Shown here: positions 43,245-55,554 of the stretch, one piece after another
Numbering within the stretch: the stretch's first letter is position 1
Layout: the number at the start of each line of letters is the position of its first letter
DNA from: an uncultured Rhodospira sp.
GTDB lineage: Bacteria; Pseudomonadota; Alphaproteobacteria; Rhodospirillales; Rhodospirillaceae
Assembly (NCBI RefSeq): GCF_937138205.1
Contig: NZ_CAKZOT010000057.1
Span: 1 to 64,000 of the forward strand
Length of the DNA: 64,000 bases
Reading direction: 5' to 3'
Translations under genes and position numbers: made by a program
The notes under the pieces: model-generated
What the model saw: the letters and a program-made list of their open reading frames with translations, nothing else
The model's database searches: none
What the model was told of the DNA's origin: nothing

Positions 43245-45701
43245 CTATTGATTGGACGTCTCGGCGACCCTCTCGCGCGCGGTCGCAAGGGCGTCGCGTG
43301 CGTCCTGGATCCCCAGGAAGGGTTCTTCGGCGTTCACAGCCGTCTCAAGGTGCGTCACAGCGCCAGCGGCATCGCCCAGCATGAGGTGGGCCTGGCCGAG
43401 GTGGAAATGGGCTTCGGCCAGATCGTTGTCGAGGGCGACAGCGCGTTCCAGAAAGGCCTGGGCCTGGCGGGCATCGCCAAGGCGGAGCAGAACCGCGCCG
43501 ATCGTATCGAGAAGATACGGATTCTCGGTGCGTTGGAACGGATCGAGTAGCTCTTTCGCCCGTTCCAACTCGGCGGTGTTGTCCGGCTCCAGGCTGGCAA
43601 GCAACGAGGCGTAGTTGTTCACGGCCAGGGCATTGTCAGGCTGCAGTTCCACCAGTGTCCGGAAGGTGTCCAGGGCTTCGCCGTGCGCCTCCAGTTCCGA
43701 GAACATCCCCCCGAGTTCGGCCAGGAGTCGCGGGTTTTCCGGGTTCGCTGCCAACCCCTCTTCCAACGTGGCCACGGCGTCCTCCTGTGCGCCGAGCGCC
43801 CAGTGTGCCTTTGCCAGGCCGACATACGGCGATGGGGCATCGGGGCGCAACCGCACGGCCTCCGCATAACTGGCCTTGGCCGCTTCGGTCTCTCCTTCCC
43901 GCATCAACAGATCGCCCTGCAGCGAGGCCGGGAAGGCATTCTCGGGCTGTTCGGTCCGGATGGCCTCCAGGTGATCCAAGGCGCGCTCTGTTTGGCCTGC
44001 GGCGACCAACGCATCGACACCGCCTGAAATTGCGGCCGTCGATTGGGGCGCGGCGGCCCGGACGGCTTCGAAGCCCTCGAACGCGTCCTCGAACCGGTCC
44101 TGGGTGAACCGCAAACGCGCCAAAAGCAGGCTGGCCAGGTTTTCCTGGTTTGGCAGGTCCCGCAAGGCCGCAATCGCCGCCTCGGCCCTGTCCCCCCAGC
44201 CCTGGCCGGTCGCCAGTGTCGCCTTGGCCGCCAACAGATTTGGGGAGTCCGGCTCCGCTTCCAACGCTTGGTTCAAGGTTTCGAGGGCGCGCTCCGGGTC
44301 CCCCTGGCGGGCCTGGAGTGAGGCGAGCGTCCCCAGTGCCGCGGCGTCTTCCGGCGCGACGTCGACGAGCCGGGTGAGTGTCTGCGTGGCGAGGGCTTCG
44401 TTGCCCTGCGCCAACTCGGCCCGGGCAAGAAGGCGCAGCGCCTCCGCATTGTCCGGATTGCCGCGCAGAACGGTGCGCAGGTCGGAAATGGCAGCCTCGA
44501 TGTTTCCATCCGCCAGGTTGATCGATCCCTGAACGAATCGGGCACCGCTGTTTTCAGGATCGGTCGCCAGGACCTCGGCGATCAGCTCTTCCGCCGCGGC
44601 GCGGTTGCCGTTTGTCAGTTCGAGCCGTGCAAGCGATGTCCTAGCGTTCAAGCCGTCCTCTTCCAAACCGGAACGATCGATAACCGCGCGCAATGTGTCG
44701 CGCGCGGCGTCCGCCTGGTCTGTCTGGAAAAGGGCCTCGGCCAGCGCGAACCGATAGGTATTGACATCCGGCTCCGCCGCGATGGCGTCCCGCAGTTCCT
44801 CGATCGCGGCCTCGCTGCCTTCTGCCCGCCCGCGTACCGTTGCCAGGAGCAGCCGAGGATCGGATCCGCCGACGTCATCTTCGATGGCCTGACGCAGAAC
44901 CTGTATGGCGGCGTCCGTCTCTCCCCGCCGCAACAGGAACTGCGCCAGTTCCCGACGGGGCGCGAACTCCTCGGGATGGCGCCCAATGATGTCGCGAAAC
45001 TTTGCGTCCGCCTCGTCGTAGCGTTGTGCTGCCATCAACATTTGCAGGGACAGCCGGTGGAGCTTGTCGCTGTCGGGCAGGCGTTCCAGCGCTTGATTGA
45101 CCAAGTCGATCGCCTGATCCTGCTCGCCTCGGCCGCTGAGAACGCCGGCCAGAATGGAGACGGCACCCTCGGAGGCCGGGTCCGCGTCGAGAACGCCCCG
45201 GGCCAGTCGCTCGGCTTCGTCCAGATTGCCTTCCTTCAGGGCGATGCCGGCGCCCAGGACTTGGACCTCGCGGTTTTCAGGCGCCAGGGTCATCAACTCT
45301 TCATACTGGTCCTTGGCCCGCTCGACCTGCTCCGCCAGGAGCAAGTACTGGGCAATGCGCAAGCGCGAAGGAACGTGGGTCTCATCAAGTTGCGCAACGG
45401 TCCGAAAGAGTTTAAAGGCACTTTCGAAATCCGCGTCCTGTTCCGCAATCAGTCCCAGATAATATCGACTCTCAATGTGCTTGGGCTCGATCTGGAGGAC
45501 ATTTCGGAATTCAACGCCTGCCCGGGCGTAATCGCCCGACTCATAGAGCTCTATGCCACGAGACAGGTATTCGCTTTGGCGGCTTTCCGCATCGCCGCAG
45601 GCCACGACGCTCAGGGAGAGGACGAGGGAAAGAATCCCAACCCCAAGAACCTGGCGGACTTTGGAAAAGATCTCGGCGACAGGCGTTGAAAGAGCGTCCA
45701 T
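43245..45701 (-). CDS. prsT: PrsT-like TPR lipoprotein (PEP-CTERM/XrtA-associated)
   Basis: This 818-residue protein has a lipoprotein signal (LSVVAC near residue 32). The rest is built of about twenty TPR units, for example GIELYESGDYARAGVEFRNVLQIEP. Length and layout match PrsT, the TPR protein of PEP-CTERM/exosortase A exopolysaccharide loci. It probably sits on the periplasmic face and scaffolds polymer assembly or export. It diverges from the chain-length determinant gene across about 0.8 kb. I chose ATG 45701; the frame above it looks non-coding. Confidence 0.85.
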   Translation of the reverse strand: MDALSTPVAEIFSKVRQVLGVGILSLVLSLSVVACGDAESRQSEYLSRGIELYESGDYARAGVEFRNVLQIEPKHIESRYYLGLIAEQDADFESAFKLFRTVAQLDETHVPSRLRIAQYLLLAEQVERAKDQYEELMTLAPENREVQVLGAGIALKEGNLDEAERLARGVLDADPASEGAVSILAGVLSGRGEQDQAIDLVNQALERLPDSDKLHRLSLQMLMAAQRYDEADAKFRDIIGRHPEEFAPRRELAQFLLRRGETDAAIQVLRQAIEDDVGGSDPRLLLATVRGRAEGSEAAIEELRDAIAAEPDVNTYRFALAEALFQTDQADAARDTLRAVIDRSGLEEDGLNARTSLARLELTNGNRAAAEELIAEVLATDPENSGARFVQGSINLADGNIEAAISDLRTVLRGNPDNAEALRLLARAELAQGNEALATQTLTRLVDVAPEDAAALGTLASLQARQGDPERALETLNQALEAEPDSPNLLAAKATLATGQGWGDRAEAAIAALRDLPNQENLASLLLARLRFTQDRFEDAFEGFEAVRAAAPQSTAAISGGVDALVAAGQTERALDHLEAIRTEQPENAFPASLQGDLLMREGETEAAKASYAEAVRLRPDAPSPYVGLAKAHWALGAQEDAVATLEEGLAANPENPRLLAELGGMFSELEAHGEALDTFRTLVELQPDNALAVNNYASLLASLEPDNTAELERAKELLDPFQRTENPYLLDTIGAVLLRLGDARQAQAFLERAVALDNDLAEAHFHLGQAHLMLGDAAGAVTHLETAVNAEEPFLGIQDARDALATARERVAETSNQ

Positions 45702-46519
45702 TGCTTTGGCGATCCTGTGTCTGGGTCGGTCCCAAAAATGGCACGGCCCGCGTTTGGTGGCGTGCACAGGCCCGACGGATGAGCCCGAAATCCGTGTTGC
45801 ATCATGCGGGTCCGCGCCGGTTCCTTTGACGGTGAGGCGACACCGCCGTTCGGGTGTTTGTCCGAGTTCGCGGTGAAAACGTGGCAACGGCCGACGCGTC
45901 CTGCTGTGTCGGCGAATGGCAGCGCCCTTGCGTGCGTGCGGAACAATGAGCAGACGAGCGTCAACGGAGGCGTTCCGATCCGATGCGTCCACCGACATCA
46001 CCCCAGACTGTCCGTGTCGAACCCCGTCCGATGTCCCGCGCGTACAATGGCAATCGTAGGTCAGCGGCCTCCCAACCGAGGCGGCTCCACCGCGCCCCGA
46101 AGGACAGACCGAGTTTGAACTCAGCCAGCCGGAGCACCCGAGTGATGCTTAAGATGCCTGACACTACCTGCGTTCACGCCGTGTTTCAACCGCCGGGGCG
46201 GGCGCCCGTCGTCGACGTCCGCGCGCGGGTGGGCGTTCATGCCAAGGCGCCTCTGACTGAATGCAGATTGCGGCAAGGTCCGATGATCCCCATAATGGAA
46301 GTGCGAATAGAGCCGACGGATGCGATGGAATTGTTTGTCGATTTGCAACAAATTCGGTTTGTCGGCCGTGCGAAAGGGCCTTTTGTTGTTGAATGATGCG
46401 TGACTGCAGGGCGGGCGCCATCGGCCTCTATCTGACGCCACGACGATGCCGCAAACGCCAGGTAAAAAAAGAGGGATGGGCCCCGACAAGGGATGGATCC
46501 CGGTCAAGTAAGGCGGACG
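45702..46519. other. 818-bp intergenic region of the exopolysaccharide divergon
   Basis: I see no credible gene here; the open frames have biased, Arg/Pro-rich translations and no ribosome-binding sites. The right 300 bases are AT-richer, particularly 46260-46400, and should carry the promoter of the plus-strand operon. The region is long enough for several regulator sites, but I can name none. Confidence 0.4.
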
Positions 46520-48160
46520 ATGAGCACGAGCACCTACGACGAACAGCCGCAGGCAATGAACATCGACATCGGCGCCATCTGGCGAATGGTGCTCCGGCGG
46601 TTCTGGCTGTTCGTGATCCCGTTGGTCGTGTTCGGTAGCCTGTCCCTTCTCGTGGCCAAACTGCTGCCGCCGACATACTTGTCGTCCGGGCTGATTGTGA
46701 TCGAACAACCGAACGTGCCGCCTGACCTCATTGAATCTACGGTGCGGAGTCTGGCGGCTGAGCGGATCGAGTTGATAAAGCAAAGATTTGTTGCGACAGA
46801 CAATCTGGTTTCTTTGATTCGGGAACACGATCTGTATTCGTGGCGGCGCGAGACCGAAACGCTGACCCAGTTGGCAGAAGAAATGCGTGATGATATCGAT
46901 GTCAATCTTATTCAACAGAGTTTCGGTCGACAGATATTCACTGTCGCTTTTCGCGTTGGCTTCAAGTATAGATCTCCGCAGAAGGCGAAGGCTATTGCCG
47001 ACGTTCTTGCCTCTTGGTACCTGAGCGAGAACGCGCGGACGCGGCAGGAGCGAGCTCAGGAAACAAAGGCTTTTCTTGCACAGGAGACAAGGGCCGCTGA
47101 ACAGGAAGTGGAACGCCTCGAGAACCGCATTGCGGAGTGGAAGAAACAGTACGGCAGGCGACTTCCGGAACAACAGCCCTTTATGCGAGAGCAGCTTGAT
47201 GAGTTGCGCCGTCAACGACGTGACATCGGCATTCGTCTCGAAGTCCTGGAAACAGAAAAGGCTAGCTTGGAAGCGCGATTGGAAAGCCTGCGCAATGCGC
47301 CTGCCATCGGGGGTGGTACTGGATCGGCGGAGGCGGCGCGCCTTGCCGAGATGCTGGAGAGCTTGCGCAGCCAGCGAGTGGCGTTGTCGACAACGGTGAC
47401 TGAAAAGCACCCAGATCTTGTGCGTTTGAACCGGCAGATTGCAGAAGTCGAAGCGCAACTGGAAGAACTCCCCAATACCGGAGGATCGACATCGGCCACG
47501 GCCGGTCGCGGGCGCGACCCGGTGCGCGAGGAGGAACTGGAACTGCGCGTCGAGTCGCTCAACCGCACGATCATGGCGATCACGCGAGGACAGGCTTCCG
47601 CAGAGGCGGATATCAAGGATCTTGAGGAAGGTTTGGCGGAAAGCGCGCGCATCAGCGATGAATACCAGGCATTGTTGCGGGAACATCAGAACGCAGTGCA
47701 AGATTTCAATCTCTTGCGTCGGAAACTTCTGGACGCGGAGATGGGGGCGTCCCTGGAACTGAGCCAGAAATCGGAACGGTTCACGCTGGTCGACCCGCCG
47801 CAGATGCCAAGGTCGCGCGAAGGGATACCTCCGATCATGGTGGCGCTCGGCGGCATTGTCGCGTCGGCCGGTCTTGGTGTCATGGCAATGGTCGGAACTG
47901 AATTGCTGGATACCCGTTTGCGCAGTTCGAAAAAGGTCGAGAAACTGGTTGGTTTGGAGCCGCTCGTTGTGATTCCCGAGATCACAACACGCCGCGAGAG
48001 GCTGGTCCGATGGTCGTTACGCATTTTTATTGTGTTGGCGATCATCGGTGCTATCGCGGGAGCGGCATTCTATGTCCATACCCGAGTGATGCCTTTGGAC
48101 ATCCTTTACATCGTGTTGGAGCGGAAGATTCAGACCCAATTGAATGCGTTGGGTTTGTAA
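46520..48160 (+). CDS. Polysaccharide chain-length determinant (Wzz/GumC-like, XrtA type)
   Basis: This 546-residue inner-membrane protein has a membrane helix near residues 30-50, a Wzz domain, and a long periplasmic coiled coil (residues 170-400, RAAEQEVERLENRIAEW). A second helix lies near 440, and an extra C-terminal helix sits in the tail. It matches the co-polymerase type that sets exopolysaccharide length in PEP-CTERM/XrtA loci. The ATG at 46520 has AAGG at 8 bases. The autokinase gene follows 15 bases later. Confidence 0.88.
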   Translation: MSTSTYDEQPQAMNIDIGAIWRMVLRRFWLFVIPLVVFGSLSLLVAKLLPPTYLSSGLIVIEQPNVPPDLIESTVRSLAAERIELIKQRFVATDNLVSLIREHDLYSWRRETETLTQLAEEMRDDIDVNLIQQSFGRQIFTVAFRVGFKYRSPQKAKAIADVLASWYLSENARTRQERAQETKAFLAQETRAAEQEVERLENRIAEWKKQYGRRLPEQQPFMREQLDELRRQRRDIGIRLEVLETEKASLEARLESLRNAPAIGGGTGSAEAARLAEMLESLRSQRVALSTTVTEKHPDLVRLNRQIAEVEAQLEELPNTGGSTSATAGRGRDPVREEELELRVESLNRTIMAITRGQASAEADIKDLEEGLAESARISDEYQALLREHQNAVQDFNLLRRKLLDAEMGASLELSQKSERFTLVDPPQMPRSREGIPPIMVALGGIVASAGLGVMAMVGTELLDTRLRSSKKVEKLVGLEPLVVIPEITTRRERLVRWSLRIFIVLAIIGAIAGAAFYVHTRVMPLDILYIVLERKIQTQLNALGL

Positions 48161-48175
48161 GCCAGGAAGGCGAAC

Positions 48176-49063
48176 ATGGAAAAGATCCAAAAGGCTCTTC
48201 AGAAATCGCTCTCGTCTGAAGAGGCCCGGGCGCGGAGCGGTGGGCTGCCCTCCTGGCCTCAACGGACGTCGACTGAGACCCCGGATCCACAGGTTGTCCC
48301 GGCCGGCGCGCCGAAACGGCGTGCCGCCGATCCGGCCGAGATTTCCTACACCAGGACCCGTGTTGCCCCAATTTCCGAAAAGGTACTTGAAAAACGGCGC
48401 CTGATCGCCGGGTTGGAGGATCACGCCCTCACGGATACGTTTCGTATTTTGCGCACGCGGGTGCTCAACCGCATGGAGGAACGCGGATATCGGACCCTTG
48501 GGGTCGTGAGCTCCGTAGGCCAGGAGGGAAAGAGCCTCGTGGCCAGCAACCTGGCCCTTAGCCTGGCGAACATCCTGACCCGCACGGTGCTGCTGGTGGA
48601 CCTCGATTTGCGGGCACCGAGTGTGCATTCGTATTTCGGCATCGATCCCGAACCGGGCCTGCTTGGGTATCTGCGCGAAGGCCGCGAGTTGTCCGCGTGC
48701 CTGGTGAACCCTGGGATCGATCGGCTCGTATTGCTGCCGAACGGTCGGCCGGTGAGAAGCTCGTCCGAACTCCTGACAATGCCGCGGATGCTTGGTCTGT
48801 CTCGCGAACTGCGAGAGACCTATAAGGACCGCGTCATCATCTACGATTTGCCGCCCCTGTTGCACACCGACGATGCCCTCGCTTTTCTCCAGTATTTGGA
48901 CTGTTGCCTGTTGGTCACGAGTGAGGGGCACACGAAGGAGCACGAACTGAAACAGGCCGTCACCCTGCTCAAGGGCTATCCACTGATCGGGACCGTTGTG
49001 AACCGCTCGTCCGAGAGCCCGAAGCATGTCAAGAAGAGCCGGATGACGCGTATGACTCGCTGA
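48176..49063 (+). CDS. Tyrosine autokinase, CpsD/CapB-like (XrtA-associated)
   Basis: This 295-residue cytoplasmic BY-kinase regulates polymerisation by cycles of autophosphorylation with the preceding chain-length protein. Walker A is SVGQEGKS near residue 112, A' is VLLVDLDLRAPS near 138, and Walker B is VIIYDLPP near 220. A tyrosine-rich C-terminal tail, common in such kinases, is not present, so phospho-sites may differ. It forms an operon with the gene upstream. Confidence 0.88.
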   Translation: MEKIQKALQKSLSSEEARARSGGLPSWPQRTSTETPDPQVVPAGAPKRRAADPAEISYTRTRVAPISEKVLEKRRLIAGLEDHALTDTFRILRTRVLNRMEERGYRTLGVVSSVGQEGKSLVASNLALSLANILTRTVLLVDLDLRAPSVHSYFGIDPEPGLLGYLREGRELSACLVNPGIDRLVLLPNGRPVRSSSELLTMPRMLGLSRELRETYKDRVIIYDLPPLLHTDDALAFLQYLDCCLLVTSEGHTKEHELKQAVTLLKGYPLIGTVVNRSSESPKHVKKSRMTRMTR

Positions 49064-49224
49064 ATCCGCAGTCGGAGCAGACAGAGTCGTCGTTCGTGCC
49101 GTGCCGCGCCATGCCCCATTCCATTTTGGCGGGGACTCTTTGGTGGGTTGGGGACGGTCAATGGTTCTTGTGACCTGGCCGGACGGACACCTGATTGGAC
49201 ACGAAGACGCGGAAAGGTCGCCGA

Positions 49225-50172
49225 ATGTATGCCTCACACTTCGGACTGCAGCGAAAGCCGTTTTCATTGCAGCCCGACGCCTCTTTCATGTACATGGGGC
49301 GGCGGCACAAGCTTGCATTTCATCTTCTACAATATGGCTTGCTTGATGGAACGGCCTTGTCGGTCATCACCGGTGAGATCGGCGCCGGCAAAACGACCCT
49401 GATTCAATATCTGACGCGGACGATTGTCGACGATATTGAAATGGGGATCGTCACGCATACGCATTCGAACTTTGGCCACATCATGCGGTCGATCGCCGGG
49501 GCCTTCGGCATTCCCGGGTCCGATGTTGACTATCATTCGCTTTACGAACGCTTCGTCGCGCGCCTGCGGGAGATCTACCAGTCCGGCAAGCGCGCGGTGC
49601 TGGTGATCGACGAGGCCCAGAACCTGTCCGTCGATACGCTCGAAGAAATGCGGATGCTGCTCAACATCAACACCGGAGAACACGTTGTGCTCCAGGTGAT
49701 TCTTGTGGGGCAGCCGCAACTGCTCGAAATGCTCAAACGGCCGGAACTGGTTCAGCTTGTGCAGCGGATCGGGATTAGCCATCACCTTGAAACCCTGGAC
49801 GTTCAGGAAACGATGGCCTACATCCGCCACCGGCTAAGGCTTGCCGGGGCCACCCGCGACGTCTTCAACGACCTTGCGTGTGCGGCCGTTCACTATTTCT
49901 CGAACGGCACGCCCCGCCTGATCAATCAGTTGTGCGATTTCGCGCTGGTCTATGCCTATAGCGACGACCATGAGGCCGTCACGTTTGAAACCGTCTTCGA
50001 GGTGGCGGAGACGCGCCTTGGAAGCGGGCTGAGCGCGTTGCGACCGCTCCCGGCGGGAGGCTCCGCCGAGAGCCTCAAGCAGCAATTGATGGGGCAACTC
50101 TATGGATCGCCTCAGCGAACAGGGTCGGCGCCAAGGGCGGTGCAGACGGGCACCGACGGAACGTCATCCTGA
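49225..50172 (+). CDS. ExeA-like AAA ATPase (XrtA/PEP-CTERM-associated)
   Basis: This 315-residue protein starts MYASHFGLQRKPFSLQPD, typical of ExeA-family ATPases encoded in exosortase A loci. Walker A is GEIGAGKTT near residue 47, Walker B is AVLVIDEAQNLS near 125, and GTPRLINQLCDFALVYAY marks the C-terminal part. Family members are thought to couple ATP hydrolysis to export or cell-wall remodelling. It has an AAAGG site and is separated from the kinase gene by 161 bases. Confidence 0.9.
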   Translation: MYASHFGLQRKPFSLQPDASFMYMGRRHKLAFHLLQYGLLDGTALSVITGEIGAGKTTLIQYLTRTIVDDIEMGIVTHTHSNFGHIMRSIAGAFGIPGSDVDYHSLYERFVARLREIYQSGKRAVLVIDEAQNLSVDTLEEMRMLLNINTGEHVVLQVILVGQPQLLEMLKRPELVQLVQRIGISHHLETLDVQETMAYIRHRLRLAGATRDVFNDLACAAVHYFSNGTPRLINQLCDFALVYAYSDDHEAVTFETVFEVAETRLGSGLSALRPLPAGGSAESLKQQLMGQLYGSPQRTGSAPRAVQTGTDGTSS

Positions 50173-50187
50173 CACCGCCCCCTGGCG

Positions 50188-52704
<2,517 letters not shown>

Positions 52705-52775
52705 GTTCTTCCCTCTCGAACGCCGATGAATGCTTGCCACCGGTGCCATGACCCTATCCCCGCTGCGGCCGGAGA

Positions 52776-53222
52776 TCATCCGTGACGTGCCCGTGGATCC
52801 TCGGTCAGGTGTGTGTGCAGCGCCGCCCGCACGGGGTCCGGCATGGGCATCGACCGGCCGGCGTTGGTGTCGGCCCAGACGCAGACGTTCTCCGCCGTGC
52901 CGAAACAGGCCTCGCCGATGAACAGGCCCTGACCGATGACGCAGGACGTCCGGCCGATGCGCAACACGCGCGAGCCGATGTCGACGTCGGCCGGGTACTG
53001 GGCGACGCTGAGGAAGTCCAGGATCAGCCTGGCGATGACCCAGCCGGTTCCGCTGCCGTCGGTCGACCCGGGCGTCAGCGCCTCCAGGAAATCGACGCGG
53101 CCGGATTCCAGATAGATGGCGAAGGAGACGTTGTTGACGTGCCCAAGACGGTCGAGGTCCTGGAACCGAACGATATCCCGGGTCCAGAAGCGGTACGCGG
53201 CCCTGTCGCGCGGGCCGGGCAT
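52776..53222 (-). CDS. Hotdog acyl-CoA thioesterase (4HBT/YbgC-like)
   Basis: This 148-residue single-hotdog protein has the catalytic-Asp segment RFQDLDRLGHVNNVSFAIYLESGRVDFL near residue 20, as in 4-hydroxybenzoyl-CoA/YbgC-type thioesterases. The start at 53222 (MPGPRDRAAYRF) has GAGG at 9 bases; ATG 53303 gives a 27-residue extension and is a second option. It lies 71 bases upstream of glgP on the same strand. The substrate is unknown. Confidence 0.85.
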   Translation of the reverse strand: MPGPRDRAAYRFWTRDIVRFQDLDRLGHVNNVSFAIYLESGRVDFLEALTPGSTDGSGTGWVIARLILDFLSVAQYPADVDIGSRVLRIGRTSCVIGQGLFIGEACFGTAENVCVWADTNAGRSMPMPDPVRAALHTHLTEDPRARHG

Positions 53223-53490
53223 CGCCGCGGCCTCGGTATGGCGCTCGCTCCCTTCGGGGGCACGAGGGGCGACGGGCAGGAAGCGCGGCGAACGATGGAC
53301 CATGCGGGACCTCGGCGGTCAGGGGTGTCCGGACCGGCGCGGGCGGTCGGGACCTGCCGGTGATCATTACTCCCTCCCAGGGAGGTCCCGCAACGTGCTC
53401 CTGCACGCGATCACGTGGCGCGACGCCTGCCACGCCGCGTCCGGCCAAGCCTAATCGCTCTTGTATGCACCGGATGGCGACAAGCGAACG

Positions 53491-54354
53491 CTATCGGTTC
53501 GGCGCCAACGCGCCGTCAACCACGCGATAGGCCTGTGGAATCCGCGAAACCAACCGCCAGGTCCTGTCGCCGAGGATATCGTAGCGTTCCACCGCATAGC
53601 CCGCCTCGTCATGCCGAAGGCGGATGACGGCGCGCGCGGCGAACAGGTCCGCCTCGCGCCGCCATAGCGTGGCATGGGGTGGGTCGGGTGGTGCCCGTTC
53701 GGGGTAGTCAGCGGCGGCGTCGACGTCGTCCGGTGGCGGCCCGTCCGCCCGCCAAAGTGGCACCCAGGTTTCGGCGCCATCTCGGGTGTGATAGGCTTGG
53801 TGTCCGCCGCCGAACGGGACTTCTGAGAACACGATCAGACCATGGCGGTGATCGAACATGCGGAAAAGGGCGACGCCGCTCAGCGTGTCGAGGTCTTCGA
53901 GGGGGATAGCGCACCACGTGCGCGCTGCGTCGCGGCTGCGCAGCACGTAAAGGGGCTCTTCAGCGCCTTCTTGCCCCAGGCTGACGATCCCCCAAACCGA
54001 GGTCCCGCCATCCGCCACGAGGTGTCCCAGGTCTGCGCCGTGAAACCGTAGCGGAATGGTCGACCAGGTTTGGCCGCCGTCAGCCGACGTCAGCAGCACC
54101 GGATGCACCGTGTTGCCGGGATCGCGGAAGGCCCCGGCCAGGACCACCGTCTGTGGCGGCAGCGACACCATCTCGTTCAGATCCAGGTGGATCTCACCGT
54201 CGTAGCTGGCGTAATCGAAGGTCTCAGGCAAAGGGTGGCACGGAGCCTCGCGCGCGGCGGCCCCGGGTACCAGGACAAGGCCCGCCGTCAGCAAGGCCGT
54301 GGCTGCCAGGATGCGTCGTGTGGCCGCCGAGAGCCGTTTCATTGGTCCGTTCAT
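53491..54354 (-). CDS. Secreted BNR-repeat (sialidase-like fold) protein
   Basis: This 287-residue protein has a signal peptide (cleavage near GAAA, residue 34) and at least three Asp-box motifs: SADGGQTWS near 90, SRDAARTW near 140 and TRDGAETW near 190. These mark a beta-propeller. Catalytic residues of sialidases are not evident, so it is more likely a binding or structural protein. Its ATG overlaps the stop of the broken deacetylase gene (ATGA), so its expression may have suffered from that gene's disruption. Confidence 0.78.
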   Translation of the reverse strand: MNGPMKRLSAATRRILAATALLTAGLVLVPGAAAREAPCHPLPETFDYASYDGEIHLDLNEMVSLPPQTVVLAGAFRDPGNTVHPVLLTSADGGQTWSTIPLRFHGADLGHLVADGGTSVWGIVSLGQEGAEEPLYVLRSRDAARTWCAIPLEDLDTLSGVALFRMFDHRHGLIVFSEVPFGGGHQAYHTRDGAETWVPLWRADGPPPDDVDAAADYPERAPPDPPHATLWRREADLFAARAVIRLRHDEAGYAVERYDILGDRTWRLVSRIPQAYRVVDGALAPNR

Positions 54355-55245
54355 AGGTAGTTGGACATAAAATCGAACTTGTACTTGTTCCGCTTCAGAG
54401 CTTGAACAAACTGGAGCAACTGCTGCCGGTCCGTGATGCCTTCCATTTCGCTCTTTGACGCCCGAAACATCGTATCATGCATCAGAACAATGCATTTGTC
54501 GGGCTTCTGGGTCCCGCCGGCTCGGCCCAGGCTCGACGCAATTTGGCGAACCAGATCACTGGCGCGCTGATCGGGATGGCCGGCGCCCTCGGCGGCCGAG
54601 GCCCCCGTGCGGCGCCACTCAACATCCCAGCCAAAGATACGATAGCCATTCTGCGCCAGACGGTTCGCTGCGGCGCCGCTGTCCGAACCGTTGGTCGGAT
54701 CGGTGCGGACGATGGTGCCAGCGCGCCAAGTATTGCGCCCGGGCAGCCGCGCATCAATGGGGGTGCCGGTTATCCCAAGCGTTTTGGTGGCCTTTTTGAA
54801 CCCTTTAAGGACGGCCTCCGCATCCTTGTAGTATCCGGTGTGGTTGCCACCTGCGTGTGTATAGCTGTGATTGGCAACCTGAACGAAGCCACTGCTGTGA
54901 GCGTCTTGGAGAACGCCACGCCGCCAGTCCGACGAGACATGCTCCCCGACCATGAACAAGGTGCCCTTGACCTGTTCGGCGTTCAAGACGGCAATCACGT
55001 CACCGGCTTATTCACTTGGCTCCGGTAACCCCAACATGGGTTGCTGGACAGGTGTTTCATCGTACCAGATCGCGCCTCTACCGGAGCCAAGTGAATAAGC
55101 CTTTCACGTCATCCGTGCCCGCCAACGGTCCGTCGTCGAAAGTCAGGTAAATCGTTGCTGTTTTCGGTTTATCTTCGGCCAAGTCTGAAACCTTTTGGCG
55201 TGCGTCTAAGAGCCAACTCTCCTCACTGCGTCTACCACTCGCCCT
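54351..55245 (-). pseudogene. NodB-type polysaccharide deacetylase, disrupted
   Basis: The frame upstream of the insertion encodes KTATIYLTFDDGPLAGTDDV with the NodB metal-site motif TFDDGP. The frame downstream encodes VIAVLNAEQVKGTLFMVGEH, NHSYTHAG (His-His motif), RLPGRNTW and VLMHDT. Together they make a full NodB domain interrupted at Asp-Val by a 101-bp MITE that adds a TAG stop. Removing the MITE and one copy of the 8-bp duplication restores the frame exactly. The 5' end also lacks a usable start below a TAA at 55248, so the gene is probably decayed. A 215-residue product from GTG 54998 would lack the catalytic Asp pair. Confidence 0.85.
55003..55103. mobile_element. 101-bp MITE inside the deacetylase gene
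   Basis: Inverted repeats of 23 bp (GGCTTATTCACTTGGC... at 55005-55027 and its exact complement at 55079-55101) flank a 51-bp unrelated core. An 8-bp direct repeat TCACGTCA lies on each side (54995-55002 and 55104-55111), a fresh target-site duplication. There is no transposase, so mobility needs a related full-length element elsewhere. An 8-bp duplication is used by several families, IS1595 among them; I cannot assign the family firmly. Confidence 0.88.
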
Positions 55246-55554
55246 TTACCTTTTGAGCCGTCGGCGCGAGAACTTTCCAAGTATGAACCATCACACCATC
55301 AAGGATACCTCGGACGGGGTCGCGAGGCAAGCGCTATGGTGTTTGATTGTCATGAGACACACCGAAGGGTCACGGTGAGGCGTTGCCCGTCGGGCCGTAG
55401 GATGTCCGAGCTGTCCGGATCGGCTTTGGCGGCGGGGACCTGGAGGTGACCATGACTCCGTCCAAGGGAGCCCCGATCCGATGCGCCCCGCCGTGCGACG
55501 TCGGGTCTGTGGTCCGCCCGGACGCCCCTTCCGGCCGGCCCGGGCCGTTCCCAT
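55246..55554. other. Intergenic stretch upstream of the DUF393 gene
   Basis: The part next to the deacetylase may be its decayed 5' end: a frame from ATG near 55289 (MVHTWKVLAPTAQKVKGEW) ends in a stop and is not in frame with the NodB part. The remainder, about 55330-55554, shows no gene and should contain the promoter of the DUF393 gene. Confidence 0.4.

Noticed and set aside
45804-46396. Open frames in the region between the PrsT-like and chain-length genes
   Set aside because: Biased composition, no ribosome-binding sites and no recognisable domains; treated as non-coding.
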